Assembly (NCBI GenBank): GCA_964464965.1
Contig: CAYXHM010000011.1
Span: forward strand, 28,273-92,272
DNA: 64,000 nt
Direction of reading: 5' to 3'
Origin: UBA5543 sp964464965
Lineage (GTDB): Bacteria > Bacteroidota > Bacteroidia > Chitinophagales > Chitinophagaceae
This document shows positions 52,613-61,080 of the stretch, piece after piece. Numbering within the stretch: the first letter of the stretch is position 1; the number at the start of each line of letters is the position of its first letter. The notes under the pieces are model-generated. The model saw only the letters and a list, made by a program, of their open reading frames with translations. It ran no database searches and was not told the DNA's origin. The translations under genes were made by a program, and so were the position numbers.

Positions 52613-53758
52613 TTACTTTTCTTTTTGTATCTCTTCTATTTTACGGGCAAAATAAGCCTTTTTTTGCGGTTTACGCAAACTTAATTTCTTATACATTTCT
52701 ATAGCGCGGTCGTATCTGCCTTGCTTTACCATCACATCTGCCAGAGACTCACTTATCAGGTTTTCTTCTTTCGTAATGGAGTTGACAGCCATTTCAAATA
52801 CGTTTTCAGGTATTTCTTCATTCTCTTCTTCCAGTGCGGCGGCCAGTTTTTCCTTCTGCCACATGGTTTTCAGTTCTTTCTGGCCTTTCACCTCTTCCTG
52901 CTCCTGCTGTTTTTTCTTTTTGTAGAACATCAGCCACTCGCTGAAGCTCATTACTACCATCAGCGATTTTTCCTGGTCATCCATACCTGGTTCGCCCTCG
53001 CCCTTGTTCATGCCTGCCGGTATATCGTTAGATACATTCATGCCCTGGTGCAGGAAGTAGTCTTCTGTATATATTGGCGGTATCAGGTTTTCGCTGTTAT
53101 CATCCCAGCCCATGCGTTTGGCAAATGTTTCTTTTGGTGGCGCAGTTTGTGAGCCTGGTTCTGTCACCTCATCCTCGGGCTCTGTTTCGTTGACCACTTC
53201 TTTCTTTTGCTCCCTTCTGCCCCTGATGAAGCCCGTGTTTTCAGGTATATATTCATCCACAGGCGTTACCTGTTCTTCCTCTTTTGCTCCTGGTTCCTGC
53301 CCAGCCATTTCATTGATAGTTGTAACAGGCTCTTCCTCTTCATCTTCTTCAAGAGGAGCAGCCGTGGCTACAGGCTCCATAGCCTTTTCAAACGTCATTT
53401 CGTCTTCCTCATCTTCATCTTCTGCGGGCAGGTCATCTTCAATTTCTTCCTGTGCCAATACTTTTTTAGCCGGGGCGGGTTGTGTAGGAAGCTCGTATGC
53501 TACCTCCTCACCGTTTAGTGCAGCCTGCAGGTATTCGTTATACAGCAACCAATTGCCCGAAAACAGCTGCATTTCAGCCATCATTTCGGGGCTATACGGT
53601 TGTAGTTTATGTTCTTTTGCGGCCTGCATGTACCGGGCGGGTACAAAATAAGGATATGCTTCTATAAGCTGCCCAATGCTTTCTGCGTCCGCATCATTTA
53701 TATTCTGCGGCTCATCCAGCATTTGAGATACATAAGATATGGATGATGATGTAATCAT
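52613..53758 (-). CDS. TPR-like protein of unknown function
   Basis: This 381-residue soluble protein has an N-terminal helical part (ISQLDEPQ to about residue 85), a long acidic and disordered middle (85-220, runs of Glu/Asp) and a C-terminal part with a tetratricopeptide-like motif (SLADVMVKQGRYDRAIEMYK). A tetratricopeptide repeat would mediate protein contacts. Its place between the LptE-like and secG genes, overlapping neither, is typical of Bacteroidota genomes, which suggests a role in envelope biogenesis. I cannot assign a function. Confidence 0.7.
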   Translation of the reverse strand: MITSSSISYVSQMLDEPQNINDADAESIGQLIEAYPYFVPARYMQAAKEHKLQPYSPEMMAEMQLFSGNWLLYNEYLQAALNGEEVAYELPTQPAPAKKVLAQEEIEDDLPAEDEDEEDEMTFEKAMEPVATAAPLEEDEEEEPVTTINEMAGQEPGAKEEEQVTPVDEYIPENTGFIRGRREQKKEVVNETEPEDEVTEPGSQTAPPKETFAKRMGWDDNSENLIPPIYTEDYFLHQGMNVSNDIPAGMNKGEGEPGMDDQEKSLMVVMSFSEWLMFYKKKKQQEQEEVKGQKELKTMWQKEKLAAALEEENEEIPENVFEMAVNSITKEENLISESLADVMVKQGRYDRAIEMYKKLSLRKPQKKAYFARKIEEIQKEK

Positions 53759-53777
53759 GTTCTTACTTTGGAATGTA

Positions 53778-54287
53778 TTACCAGTTTACGAATGCTTTAT
53801 TAAAAATGTCTGTTGCCAGCAGTTCTCCTATTTCATCTATCAGCCTGGCTTCCTCGCTTTGTAAGGTCCTGTTCGCAGGAAAATCTGCAAACTTGCTGAA
53901 TGTCTCTGTAAAGTTAGTTTTTTCGTCTAACCTGCTTTTGAAATTTATTTGTACGGTTATCGTCAGCCTGTTCAGCGTGGCCGTTTGTGTATTCTGCACG
54001 CCGCTTACTGTTACATTATAACCTGTTATGGCGCCTGTTATATCATAATCAGCATTATCCGTAGTTACGGGTGCAAGTCCCGTCTGTGTCAATATCCTGC
54101 TGCGTATTTTTTGCGTGAGGGACGGGCTGAGGGTTGGCACCACGTTGCGCGCCTTGTTTTCAAGCGTATGGATGTTGATGGTAGTACCGGCTATATTTGC
54201 ACCGGTAAAACTATAAACACCACAGCCCGTAAAGGCAAAAATCACAAAGGGTAGAAAAATTATTAAAAACCTATATGCCATAGCCAA
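53778..54287 (-). CDS. LptE-family lipoprotein
   Basis: This 169-residue lipoprotein has lipobox FTGC (Cys22) and the beginning CGVYSFTGA. The rest forms beta strands and a helix typical of LptE, the plug of the LPS translocon LptD. The Bacteroidota LptE-like proteins diverge from the E. coli one, so the partner LptD (not in the window) is an inference. It starts 2 bp after the sigma-54 activator stop. Confidence 0.85.
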   Translation of the reverse strand: MAMAYRFLIIFLPFVIFAFTGCGVYSFTGANIAGTTINIHTLENKARNVVPTLSPSLTQKIRSRILTQTGLAPVTTDNADYDITGAITGYNVTVSGVQNTQTATLNRLTITVQINFKSRLDEKTNFTETFSKFADFPANRTLQSEEARLIDEIGELLATDIFNKAFVNW

Positions 54288-54289
54288 AT

Positions 54290-55537
54290 TTACTCATTGA
54301 TATCGTATTCCTTGATTTTCCTGTACAGTGTCCTTTCTGAGATGCCCAGTTCGCTGGCGGCATCGCGCCTGCGGCCTTTATGTTTTTTCAGTGCCTTCAA
54401 TATGAATTCCTTCTCCCTGTCTGCCAGCGAAAGTGTTTCTTCCACATCTTCATGATGCGCCATATTATCACCTGTGTGCAGCACTATGGGCGATGCCGAC
54501 ATAGGGCTGCTATAAGTACTTTCAGCCGGGCTGTAAGCGGGTATAATGGTATCAGGTTTGGTTGCAGGGGTATAATTGTTACGGTTGCCCGTTACCTCAT
54601 ACAGCATCTGTTTCATTTCATTCAGGTCTTTTTTCAGGTCGAATATCAACTTGTACAGCAGTTCTCTTTCCGTACTGCTATCGTATTGGTTACCTGCAGA
54701 CGGGCTGGGTATAGGGGTGGACGAAGGCTGAAATAATGCAAGGCCGCGCTGTCCCTGGCCGTTTGGCAATATGTTGCGCAGCATATCTGCGCTTATTTCT
54801 TTTTCGGTACTAAGTACGGATAGTTGTTCAGCTATGTTTTTCAGTTCACGAACATTACCCGGCCATGGATAGTTAACTATCTGCTGCAAAGCATCGGGCG
54901 ATAGCTGTATAGACAGTGTGCGGTAACGCTCTGCAAAATCTGAAGCGAATTTGCGGAACAACAGCGGAATATCTTCAGGCCTGTCGCGTAGGGATGGTAC
55001 ACGAATGGGCACGGTGCTCAACCTGTAATACAGGTCCTCCCTGAACTTGCCGTTCTGTGCATATTCCAGCAAATCCCTGTTGGTAGCCGCTATTACACGT
55101 ACATCAGTTTTCTGCACTTTAGATGAACCTACGCGGATGAACTCACCGCTTTCCAGCACACGCAGCAAACGGGCTTGTGTACCTATGGGTAGTTCGCCTA
55201 TCTCATCCAGGAAGATGGTACCGCCATTTACAGTTTCAAAATATCCTTTGCGGCTATCTACAGCCCCGGTGAAAGAGCCTTTTTCATGGCCGAACAGTTC
55301 GCTGTCTATCGTGCCCTCTGGTATGGCCCCGCAGTTCACTGCTATAAAGGGGTTATGCTTGCGCGATGACAGTGCGTGTATGATGTTGGAGAAGGCTTCT
55401 TTACCCACACCGCTTTCGCCTACTATAAGTACAGACAGGTCGGTATTAGCTACCTGCACCGCCGTGCTCAGCGCATGGTTCAGTGCGGGTGAATTACCTA
55501 TAATGCCAAACCTGTTTTTTATGCTTTGTATTTCCAT
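54290..55537 (-). CDS. Sigma-54-dependent activator without receiver domain
   Basis: This 415-residue regulator has an AAA+ domain starting near residue 10: Walker A GESGVGKE, the sigma-54 contact loop GSFTGA (usually GAFTGA), Walker B GTIFLDEIGEL and sensor-type ATNRDLLEYA. After a proline/serine-rich linker (~260-350) a Fis-type HTH ends the protein (GRRRDAASELGISERTLYRK). There is no receiver or other input domain, so activity may depend on protein partners or level. It lies between miaB (44 bp upstream) and the lptE-like gene, and may regulate an envelope response. Confidence 0.9.
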   Translation of the reverse strand: MEIQSIKNRFGIIGNSPALNHALSTAVQVANTDLSVLIVGESGVGKEAFSNIIHALSSRKHNPFIAVNCGAIPEGTIDSELFGHEKGSFTGAVDSRKGYFETVNGGTIFLDEIGELPIGTQARLLRVLESGEFIRVGSSKVQKTDVRVIAATNRDLLEYAQNGKFREDLYYRLSTVPIRVPSLRDRPEDIPLLFRKFASDFAERYRTLSIQLSPDALQQIVNYPWPGNVRELKNIAEQLSVLSTEKEISADMLRNILPNGQGQRGLALFQPSSTPIPSPSAGNQYDSSTERELLYKLIFDLKKDLNEMKQMLYEVTGNRNNYTPATKPDTIIPAYSPAESTYSSPMSASPIVLHTGDNMAHHEDVEETLSLADREKEFILKALKKHKGRRRDAASELGISERTLYRKIKEYDINE

Positions 55538-55580
55538 TGGAAAATCAAAAGTTAAAAGTCAAAATTCATAAAGCAATTTG

Positions 55581-57008
55581 TTATGCCTTTATTGTCCCAA
55601 TAAGTGTAGCCGATGTGGCTGCATGAACTGTAACATGTACATAGTCGCCTATATTCAGGTTATAGTTGCCTTTGGGGAAAACTATCATTTTATTCTGGCT
55701 GTTGCGCCCCGCCCAGTCGTCTTTGCTCTTCTTGCTTTCAGCTTCTATCAATACTTCAAATGTGTGGCCTATATCGTTGCGATAGTTGATTTCAGAATGT
55801 TTTATCTTCATCTCTATCACTTCTGCCAGCCTGCGTTTCTTTACATCTTCGGGTATGTCGTCTGTATAACGGCGTGCTGCCAGTGTGCCCGGCCGTTCGC
55901 TGTAGGCATACATATAGGCCATTTCAAAACGGCATTCGTCCATCAACGTTACCGTATCACGGTGCTCTTCTTCCGTTTCTGTACAGAAGCCTGTTATGAT
56001 GTCGGTACTCAGCCCGCAGTCAGGTATTATCTCGCGTATGCGTTTTACTTTACTCAGGAACCATTCGCGGGTATAAGTGCGGTTCATCAATGCCAGTATG
56101 CGGGTGTTGCCACTCTGCATGGGCAGGTGTATATGCTTGCAGATGTTCGGGTATTTGGCCATCGTATATAGCACATCATCCGTAATGTCTTTAGGATGAG
56201 AGGTACTGAAACGCACGCGAAGTTTGGGAGATATAAGAGCTACTGTTTCCAGTAATTTTGCGAAGGTCACAATATCCTCTTCTGCTGATGTGGGGGAGGG
56301 TGAGTAATAATAACTATCCACATTCTGCCCAAGCAGCGTTACCTCTTTATACCCACGCTCAAACAAATCACGGCATTCATTCACAATGCTCACTGCATCG
56401 CGGCTGCGCTCACGGCCACGGGTAAAGGGCACTACGCAAAAGGTGCACATATTGTTGCAACCCCGCATGATGCTCACAAAAGACGTTACTCCGTTGCTGT
56501 CCAGCCTTACGGGCGATATATCTGCATAAGTTTCTTCCCTGCTCAGCAATACATTTACTGCTTTCTGCCCGCCTTCTGCCTCCAGCACCAGTGCTGGTAA
56601 AGACCGGTAGGCGTCAGGGCCTATCACCATATCTACCAGTTTTTCCTCTTCCAGCAGTTTGGCTTTCAGCCTTTCGGCCATGCAGCCCAGTACGCCTATC
56701 AGCATACCCGGGTGTTGTTCTTTCGCCTTGCGGAACTCCGTTAAACGCTTGCGAACCGTTTGCTCGGCCTTCTCGCGTATAGAGCAGGTGTTGATAAGTA
56801 TCAGGTTGGCTTCTTCAAAGTTGCGGGTAGCGCCAAAGCCTTCTTTGTTCAGTATAGAGGCCACAACCTCGCTATCGCTGAAGTTCATAGCACAGCCATG
56901 GCTTTCTATATAAAATTTCTTAGTGTATTGGTTCGGGTCTGCTGCAAAGGGTGCATACGCCTCCCCCTGTTTGCTTTCTTCTACCACCTTTTCCAGGATT
57001 TCTGCCAT
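55581..57008 (-). CDS. miaB: tRNA methylthiotransferase MiaB
   Basis: This 475-residue radical SAM enzyme adds a methylthio group to i6A37 in tRNA. The N-terminal UPF0004 domain carries three Cys for a second cluster (SHGCAMNFSD; NTCSIREKA; GVLGCMAERL). The radical SAM motif is CNNMCTFC, and a TRAM domain ends the protein. ATG 57008 begins MAEILEKVVEE; the upstream TTG at 57032 was rejected because it is a weak start and adds nothing conserved. It opens the minus-strand run through secG. Confidence 0.95.
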   Translation of the reverse strand: MAEILEKVVEESKQGEAYAPFAADPNQYTKKFYIESHGCAMNFSDSEVVASILNKEGFGATRNFEEANLILINTCSIREKAEQTVRKRLTEFRKAKEQHPGMLIGVLGCMAERLKAKLLEEEKLVDMVIGPDAYRSLPALVLEAEGGQKAVNVLLSREETYADISPVRLDSNGVTSFVSIMRGCNNMCTFCVVPFTRGRERSRDAVSIVNECRDLFERGYKEVTLLGQNVDSYYYSPSPTSAEEDIVTFAKLLETVALISPKLRVRFSTSHPKDITDDVLYTMAKYPNICKHIHLPMQSGNTRILALMNRTYTREWFLSKVKRIREIIPDCGLSTDIITGFCTETEEEHRDTVTLMDECRFEMAYMYAYSERPGTLAARRYTDDIPEDVKKRRLAEVIEMKIKHSEINYRNDIGHTFEVLIEAESKKSKDDWAGRNSQNKMIVFPKGNYNLNIGDYVHVTVHAATSATLIGTIKA

Positions 57009-57337
57009 ATTTTCCGATTCCGTAGGCGGCAAAGATATGAGGTTTGAACGGCTTATCCATGATAATCAAACGTTAATGTGGCAAAAATGGCAGCTTTAAC
57101 TATGATTGGGATGATTGATTGATAACTATGGTTTTTAGCTATAATCAATTCGTTAATTGATGGCTATAATTACTTATTTCTCCTGTGTTCTTATATTTAT
57201 GCAATATGAGTTAATGAGCATTACCCGGAAAGTGCAATGACCCAAACCAAACACGATCATGTCATCAATTTAACCAGGCAAATCATAGTTTAGCATACAA
57301 TCACAATCATCAACCAATCATTCTAAAGTAGTTTATT
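57009..57337. other. 329-bp gap without a gene
   Basis: The region between divergent miaB and the secreted orphan has no ORF. It contains a hairpin ATCAATT/AATTGAT (57144-57161) flanked by the direct repeats AGCTATAAT and GGCTATAAT, and many ATGATTG strings. It likely holds both promoters, but I cannot place them. Confidence 0.45.
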
Positions 57338-57904
57338 ATGCTGAAATGTTTTTTGACAGCCTTGTTGTTAACTATCAGTACAGGTGCGTTTGCAGGCAGC
57401 ACCTTCTCCAGAAACACGCTTTACACTTTCCTCCCCACTGCCGACCCGCAGTTCTGCAATCCCGACTCGCTGGTGGGTACAGACTGTGGTATGGGCGGCA
57501 TGTATTTTACTGCTAAGGGCGAGGTGGTGCAATGGGTGCTGTGCAATGGTATGGACACCACCACCTATCGTATGGGTACTTATGAGATAATCTCTACAGG
57601 CATCAGTTGCCTGTTCACTAAAGAATACTCCTACTACAGCGGCTGCCTTGAATGCCCCGCAGAGCTGAATAGGCCAGTCAACCCCAATTCAGGCCGCAGC
57701 ATTAGTATTAAACCCACCACACTGCAGATTGAGAAAATATCGTGCGAAAACTATCCTTACTTCTTCCCCGAGCCAAAACCGGCAGGCGGTTATCCCGAAG
57801 GCATGATGGTAACCACCGGCTACGTATTCCAGCAGGAAAAAGATAACTCGTACTTCTTAGAGCAGATAGCAGGTATTAAAGCGTTGAGCAGGTTTGCAAA
57901 GTAG
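57338..57904 (+). CDS. Cys-containing secreted protein of unknown function
   Basis: I do not recognise this 188-residue protein. It has a signal peptide (residues 1-19, ending AFAG). The mature part has eight Cys (for example FCNPDS, TDCGMG, GCLECPAEL), so disulfides in the periplasm or outside are likely. There is no sorting domain or lipobox. A palindromic hairpin lies 20 bp after the stop codon. It is the last plus-strand gene before the DUF1990 segment. Confidence 0.6.
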   Translation: MLKCFLTALLLTISTGAFAGSTFSRNTLYTFLPTADPQFCNPDSLVGTDCGMGGMYFTAKGEVVQWVLCNGMDTTTYRMGTYEIISTGISCLFTKEYSYYSGCLECPAELNRPVNPNSGRSISIKPTTLQIEKISCENYPYFFPEPKPAGGYPEGMMVTTGYVFQQEKDNSYFLEQIAGIKALSRFAK

Positions 57905-57923
57905 TTGCGTTGATACTGTGCAA

Positions 57924-57961
57924 AACTGTGCAGTGTGCGAAAATTTGCACACTGCACAGTT
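57924..57961. repeat. 38-bp palindrome, left copy
   Basis: Perfect 15-bp arms (AACTGTGCAGTGTGC and its complement) enclose GAAAATTT. Its complement is identical to the sequence at 58632-58669. It lies between the secreted orphan and the DUF1990 gene, downstream of both. Confidence 0.95.
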
Positions 57962-58010
57962 CCAAAGTGTCATTGTTTCAGAGTTGTGCGGAGTCTGCAA
58001 TAAGATGAAA

Positions 58011-58577
58011 CTATAATTCTATTTGTACCTTAATATTCTTCAATGCAGCCTTGGTGCAATACGCCTGGTATGGAATAGAAAAGAATGGTGCTACAAGTTT
58101 ACTGATAATATTACCTGGTTCTGAATAAGTATGTATTTTGAATATAAGTTCATTGTCATTCAATTGTTCTACCGTAAAGATGGATAAACCTTTCTCTACA
58201 TGTCCTTCTAATGTTTCATAGCTAAATCCCTTAGTTTTTTTAGTGTTAATGATCTCTTTTATTCTTACTCCAAATACAATTTTTTGAGATAATGATTTAA
58301 TAGGAGGTATATATACCTGTTGAACTATGGTATCTCCTGCTTTTATAGCTCTTCCTTCATGTTGCCATTGCGTTTTATAAGACATTATATGAGGTGGGAA
58401 TATTTGATAATTAAATAAACAATCAAGGCTTAAAGATGATATGTCATGGTTATTTATTGATATAGTATTTATTTTTTCTTTTAATAGAGATTTGTCATAA
58501 TTCATAACAGGTTGCTGTTTCTGATATTCAAGATGTTTTATAAAGAAAGGTTCCTGTTCCTGAAGGTATATTTTCAT
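58011..58577 (-). CDS. DUF1990 family protein
   Basis: This 188-residue protein matches DUF1990 (UPF0548 type): the C-terminal half contains GFSYETLEGHVEKGLSIF and the final helix region IPYQAYCTKAAL. The family has an SRPBCC-like fold and unknown function. There is no signal peptide. The gene is visibly more AT-rich than its neighbours. It sits between two copies of one 38-bp palindrome, suggesting it entered as a unit. Confidence 0.8.
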   Translation of the reverse strand: MKIYLQEQEPFFIKHLEYQKQQPVMNYDKSLLKEKINTISINNHDISSLSLDCLFNYQIFPPHIMSYKTQWQHEGRAIKAGDTIVQQVYIPPIKSLSQKIVFGVRIKEIINTKKTKGFSYETLEGHVEKGLSIFTVEQLNDNELIFKIHTYSEPGNIISKLVAPFFSIPYQAYCTKAALKNIKVQIEL

Positions 58578-58631
58578 AAAGATGGTTTACTTACAAAGTA
58601 TATATATTGTGAATCATTCGCGATGTGTTTT

Positions 58632-58669
58632 AACTGTGCAGTGTGCAAATTTTCGCACACTGCACAGTT
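58632..58669. repeat. 38-bp palindrome, right copy
   Basis: This is the exact complement of 57924-57961 (arms AACTGTGCAGTGTGC, centre AAATTTTC). It lies 16 bp after the MFS transporter stop codon on the minus strand and 54 bp upstream of the DUF1990 start. Confidence 0.95.
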
Positions 58670-58685
58670 CGCGCAGTGTGACTTT

Positions 58686-59954
58686 CTACTTTTGAATTTT
58701 CTCTTTATACCCCACCAAATGACCCTTCAGGGCAAAGTACAGTATGTACAGATAGCAGGGTATCATCAGTATATAGGCCGTTTGCAGGTTCATCACATCG
58801 CCCATGGCACCGTATATCAGTGGCAGTATAGCACCGCCTGCAATACCCATAATGAGGTATGCCGCACCACGTTTGGTGTGCCTGCCCAACCCCTTCAGCG
58901 ACATGGGCCATATAGCAGGCCACATAATAGAGTGCGCAAAGCCCAGCGCCGCCAGGAAGAATACAGATGTCATGCCCGTGGTGGTGAGTACCCCTATGGT
59001 AAACAGGATGCCCAGTACGGCGCATATCTTCAATGCTGTTTCTTGCGACAGGTATTTCGGGGTAAGTATAATGCCTAAGAAATATCCGCCCACCATACAG
59101 CCCAGCGTGAGCGAGGTGAAGAACTTAGCCCGCTCCATAGGTATCTGCTGGTAAGTGCCGTAGCTGATGATGGAGTCGCCCGCCAGCACCTCTACACCCA
59201 CATAAAAGAAGATGGCTATAGCACCAAGGAACAGGTAAGGGTGTTGCCCTATAGAAGTTTGCCCCTGCTCTGTATCAGGGTTTTCTTCTTCATCGTTCAC
59301 CTCCGGCAGGGGAGATATCCTTATCAGCAGTGCCAGTATCACCAGTGTTACAGTAACTATGATATAGGGGTTGATGATGCGGGACGATAATTCACTTAAC
59401 AGCTGCTCTTTTGCGGCCACATCTGTAGCTGCCTTCACTTGCTCGTTTATGCTGTCAATATTATTCAGCAGTATAGATGCTATGAGTATAGGTATCAATA
59501 TACCGGCAGCCTTGTTGGCAATACCCATGATGCTGATACGCTGTGCGGCACTTTCTTCAGGACCCAGTATGGTCACATAAGGGTTTACGGCGGTTTGTAG
59601 TATAGATAGTCCTAAGCCCTGTGTAAATAATCCCAGCAGGAACAAGGGGAAGCTACGCTGCATAGCGGCAGGTATAAATATGATAGCACCCACGGCCATG
59701 ACCAGCAGCCCGAGACTCATGCCTTTTTTAAATCCCGTCTTCTTCAGTATAGCCGACGATGGTATGGCCATAACGAAGTAGGATATGAAAAATGCGAAAG
59801 TGACGAAGTAGGACTGGAAGTTATTCAGCTCGCAGGCTGTTTTCAGGAAAGGTATCAATGTACCATTCAGCCAGGTGATAAAACCGAATATAAAATACAG
59901 GCAACCTACCAGGAACAGGGAGGTAATGTATGAGTTCTTATTGCTTGATTGCAT
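58686..59954 (-). CDS. Sugar MFS transporter, FucP/GluP-like
   Basis: This 422-residue protein has twelve membrane helices and resembles the fucose/glucose-galactose symporter family (GluP, FucP): FGFITWLNGTLIPFLK near the N-terminus and GLGLSILQTAVNPYV. It probably imports a hexose with protons. It is divergent from the ROK kinase gene, so the two could form an uptake-and-phosphorylation pair. A palindrome follows the stop codon. Confidence 0.92.
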   Translation of the reverse strand: MQSSNKNSYITSLFLVGCLYFIFGFITWLNGTLIPFLKTACELNNFQSYFVTFAFFISYFVMAIPSSAILKKTGFKKGMSLGLLVMAVGAIIFIPAAMQRSFPLFLLGLFTQGLGLSILQTAVNPYVTILGPEESAAQRISIMGIANKAAGILIPILIASILLNNIDSINEQVKAATDVAAKEQLLSELSSRIINPYIIVTVTLVILALLIRISPLPEVNDEEENPDTEQGQTSIGQHPYLFLGAIAIFFYVGVEVLAGDSIISYGTYQQIPMERAKFFTSLTLGCMVGGYFLGIILTPKYLSQETALKICAVLGILFTIGVLTTTGMTSVFFLAALGFAHSIMWPAIWPMSLKGLGRHTKRGAAYLIMGIAGGAILPLIYGAMGDVMNLQTAYILMIPCYLYILYFALKGHLVGYKEKIQK

Positions 59955-60063
59955 CTTAAAGATTTAAAACACAACCAATATACAGCAATTGTTGTTAAAC
60001 TTTTGCCTGCGCATTGTACCAGTTAGCTGCGATATGTGTATTTTTCGGGTGTAAATATTCAAA

Positions 60064-61005
60064 ATGACGAAACCATTTGCCATAGGCATAGATATAGGGG
60101 GCACAAATACTAAAATTGGCCTAGTGGATAAAAAGGGAAATATCCTTAACCAGACCGTGATGCAGACTACCGGCTACGATACGGTAGAATTGTATGTAGA
60201 TGCACTGAAAAGCGAAATAGAGAAGCTGGCTGCCGATAGGGGCATAAATGAAATAGCGGGGGTAGGGGTAGGGGTGCCCAACGGTAATTATTATACAGGA
60301 GAGGTAGCTGATGCGCCTAACCTGCCCTGGAGGGGAAAGATACCATTTGCACAGATCATGCGCGAAAGGCTGGGGTACAAGGTGCAGCTGACCAACGATG
60401 CCAATGCCGCCGCACTGGGAGAAATGGAATACGGTGCTGCAAAGGGCATGAAGGGTTTTATCATGATAACGCTGGGCACCGGTGTAGGCAGCGGTTTTGT
60501 GGCGAACAGGCAGCTGATATACGGGCACACAGGCTTTGCAGGTGAGCTGGGGCACGCTGTAATAGAACGCAACGGCAGGCAGTGCAACTGCGGCAACAGG
60601 GGCTGTATGGAGCGTTATTGTTCTGCTACCGGTATAGTTATTACTGCCAATGAATTTCTTGCTGAAAGAAAAGAAGACTCTGTACTAAGAAACCACCAGG
60701 GGAAATTAACTGCGAAAGATATACAGGAAGCTGCTGAAGCCGGTGATAAACTGGCAATAGAAATATTTGAATACACAGGTATGATACTGGGCGAAACACT
60801 GGCTATAGCTGTGTCTATTACATCGCCACAGGCTATTGTTTTTTTTGGCGGGCTGGCAAAGGCGGGAGATTTGCTTTTCAAGCCTGTAAGAATGCATATG
60901 GAGAAAAACCTGCTGCATGTATTTAAAAATAAGGTAGAACTGCTACACTCTACACTGCCCGATGCGGATGCTGCAATACTGGGCGCGAGTGCATTAGCAT
61001 GGTAA
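60064..61005 (+). CDS. ROK-family sugar kinase, glucokinase-like
   Basis: This 313-residue cytosolic kinase phosphorylates a hexose. Key motifs are DIGGTNTKIG (phosphate loop), LTNDANAAALGE, and the ROK zinc site GHAVIE...CNCGNRGCME. No DNA-binding domain is present, so it is a kinase and not a NagC-type repressor. It is divergent from the MFS sugar transporter, with a shared upstream region of 109 bp. Confidence 0.93.
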   Translation: MTKPFAIGIDIGGTNTKIGLVDKKGNILNQTVMQTTGYDTVELYVDALKSEIEKLAADRGINEIAGVGVGVPNGNYYTGEVADAPNLPWRGKIPFAQIMRERLGYKVQLTNDANAAALGEMEYGAAKGMKGFIMITLGTGVGSGFVANRQLIYGHTGFAGELGHAVIERNGRQCNCGNRGCMERYCSATGIVITANEFLAERKEDSVLRNHQGKLTAKDIQEAAEAGDKLAIEIFEYTGMILGETLAIAVSITSPQAIVFFGGLAKAGDLLFKPVRMHMEKNLLHVFKNKVELLHSTLPDADAAILGASALAW

Positions 61006-61013
61006 ATAAAAAC

Positions 61014-61041
61014 ACCCGTTCAGGAAGAATCCCGAACGGGT
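61014..61041. terminator. Bidirectional terminator between the ROK and DUF6600 genes
   Basis: An 8-bp stem (ACCCGTTC/GAACGGGT) with a 12-nt loop has T runs on both exits. Confidence 0.85.
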
Positions 61042-61080
61042 TTTGAAACCATAACTATTCACTTTATTATCAACTACTTT

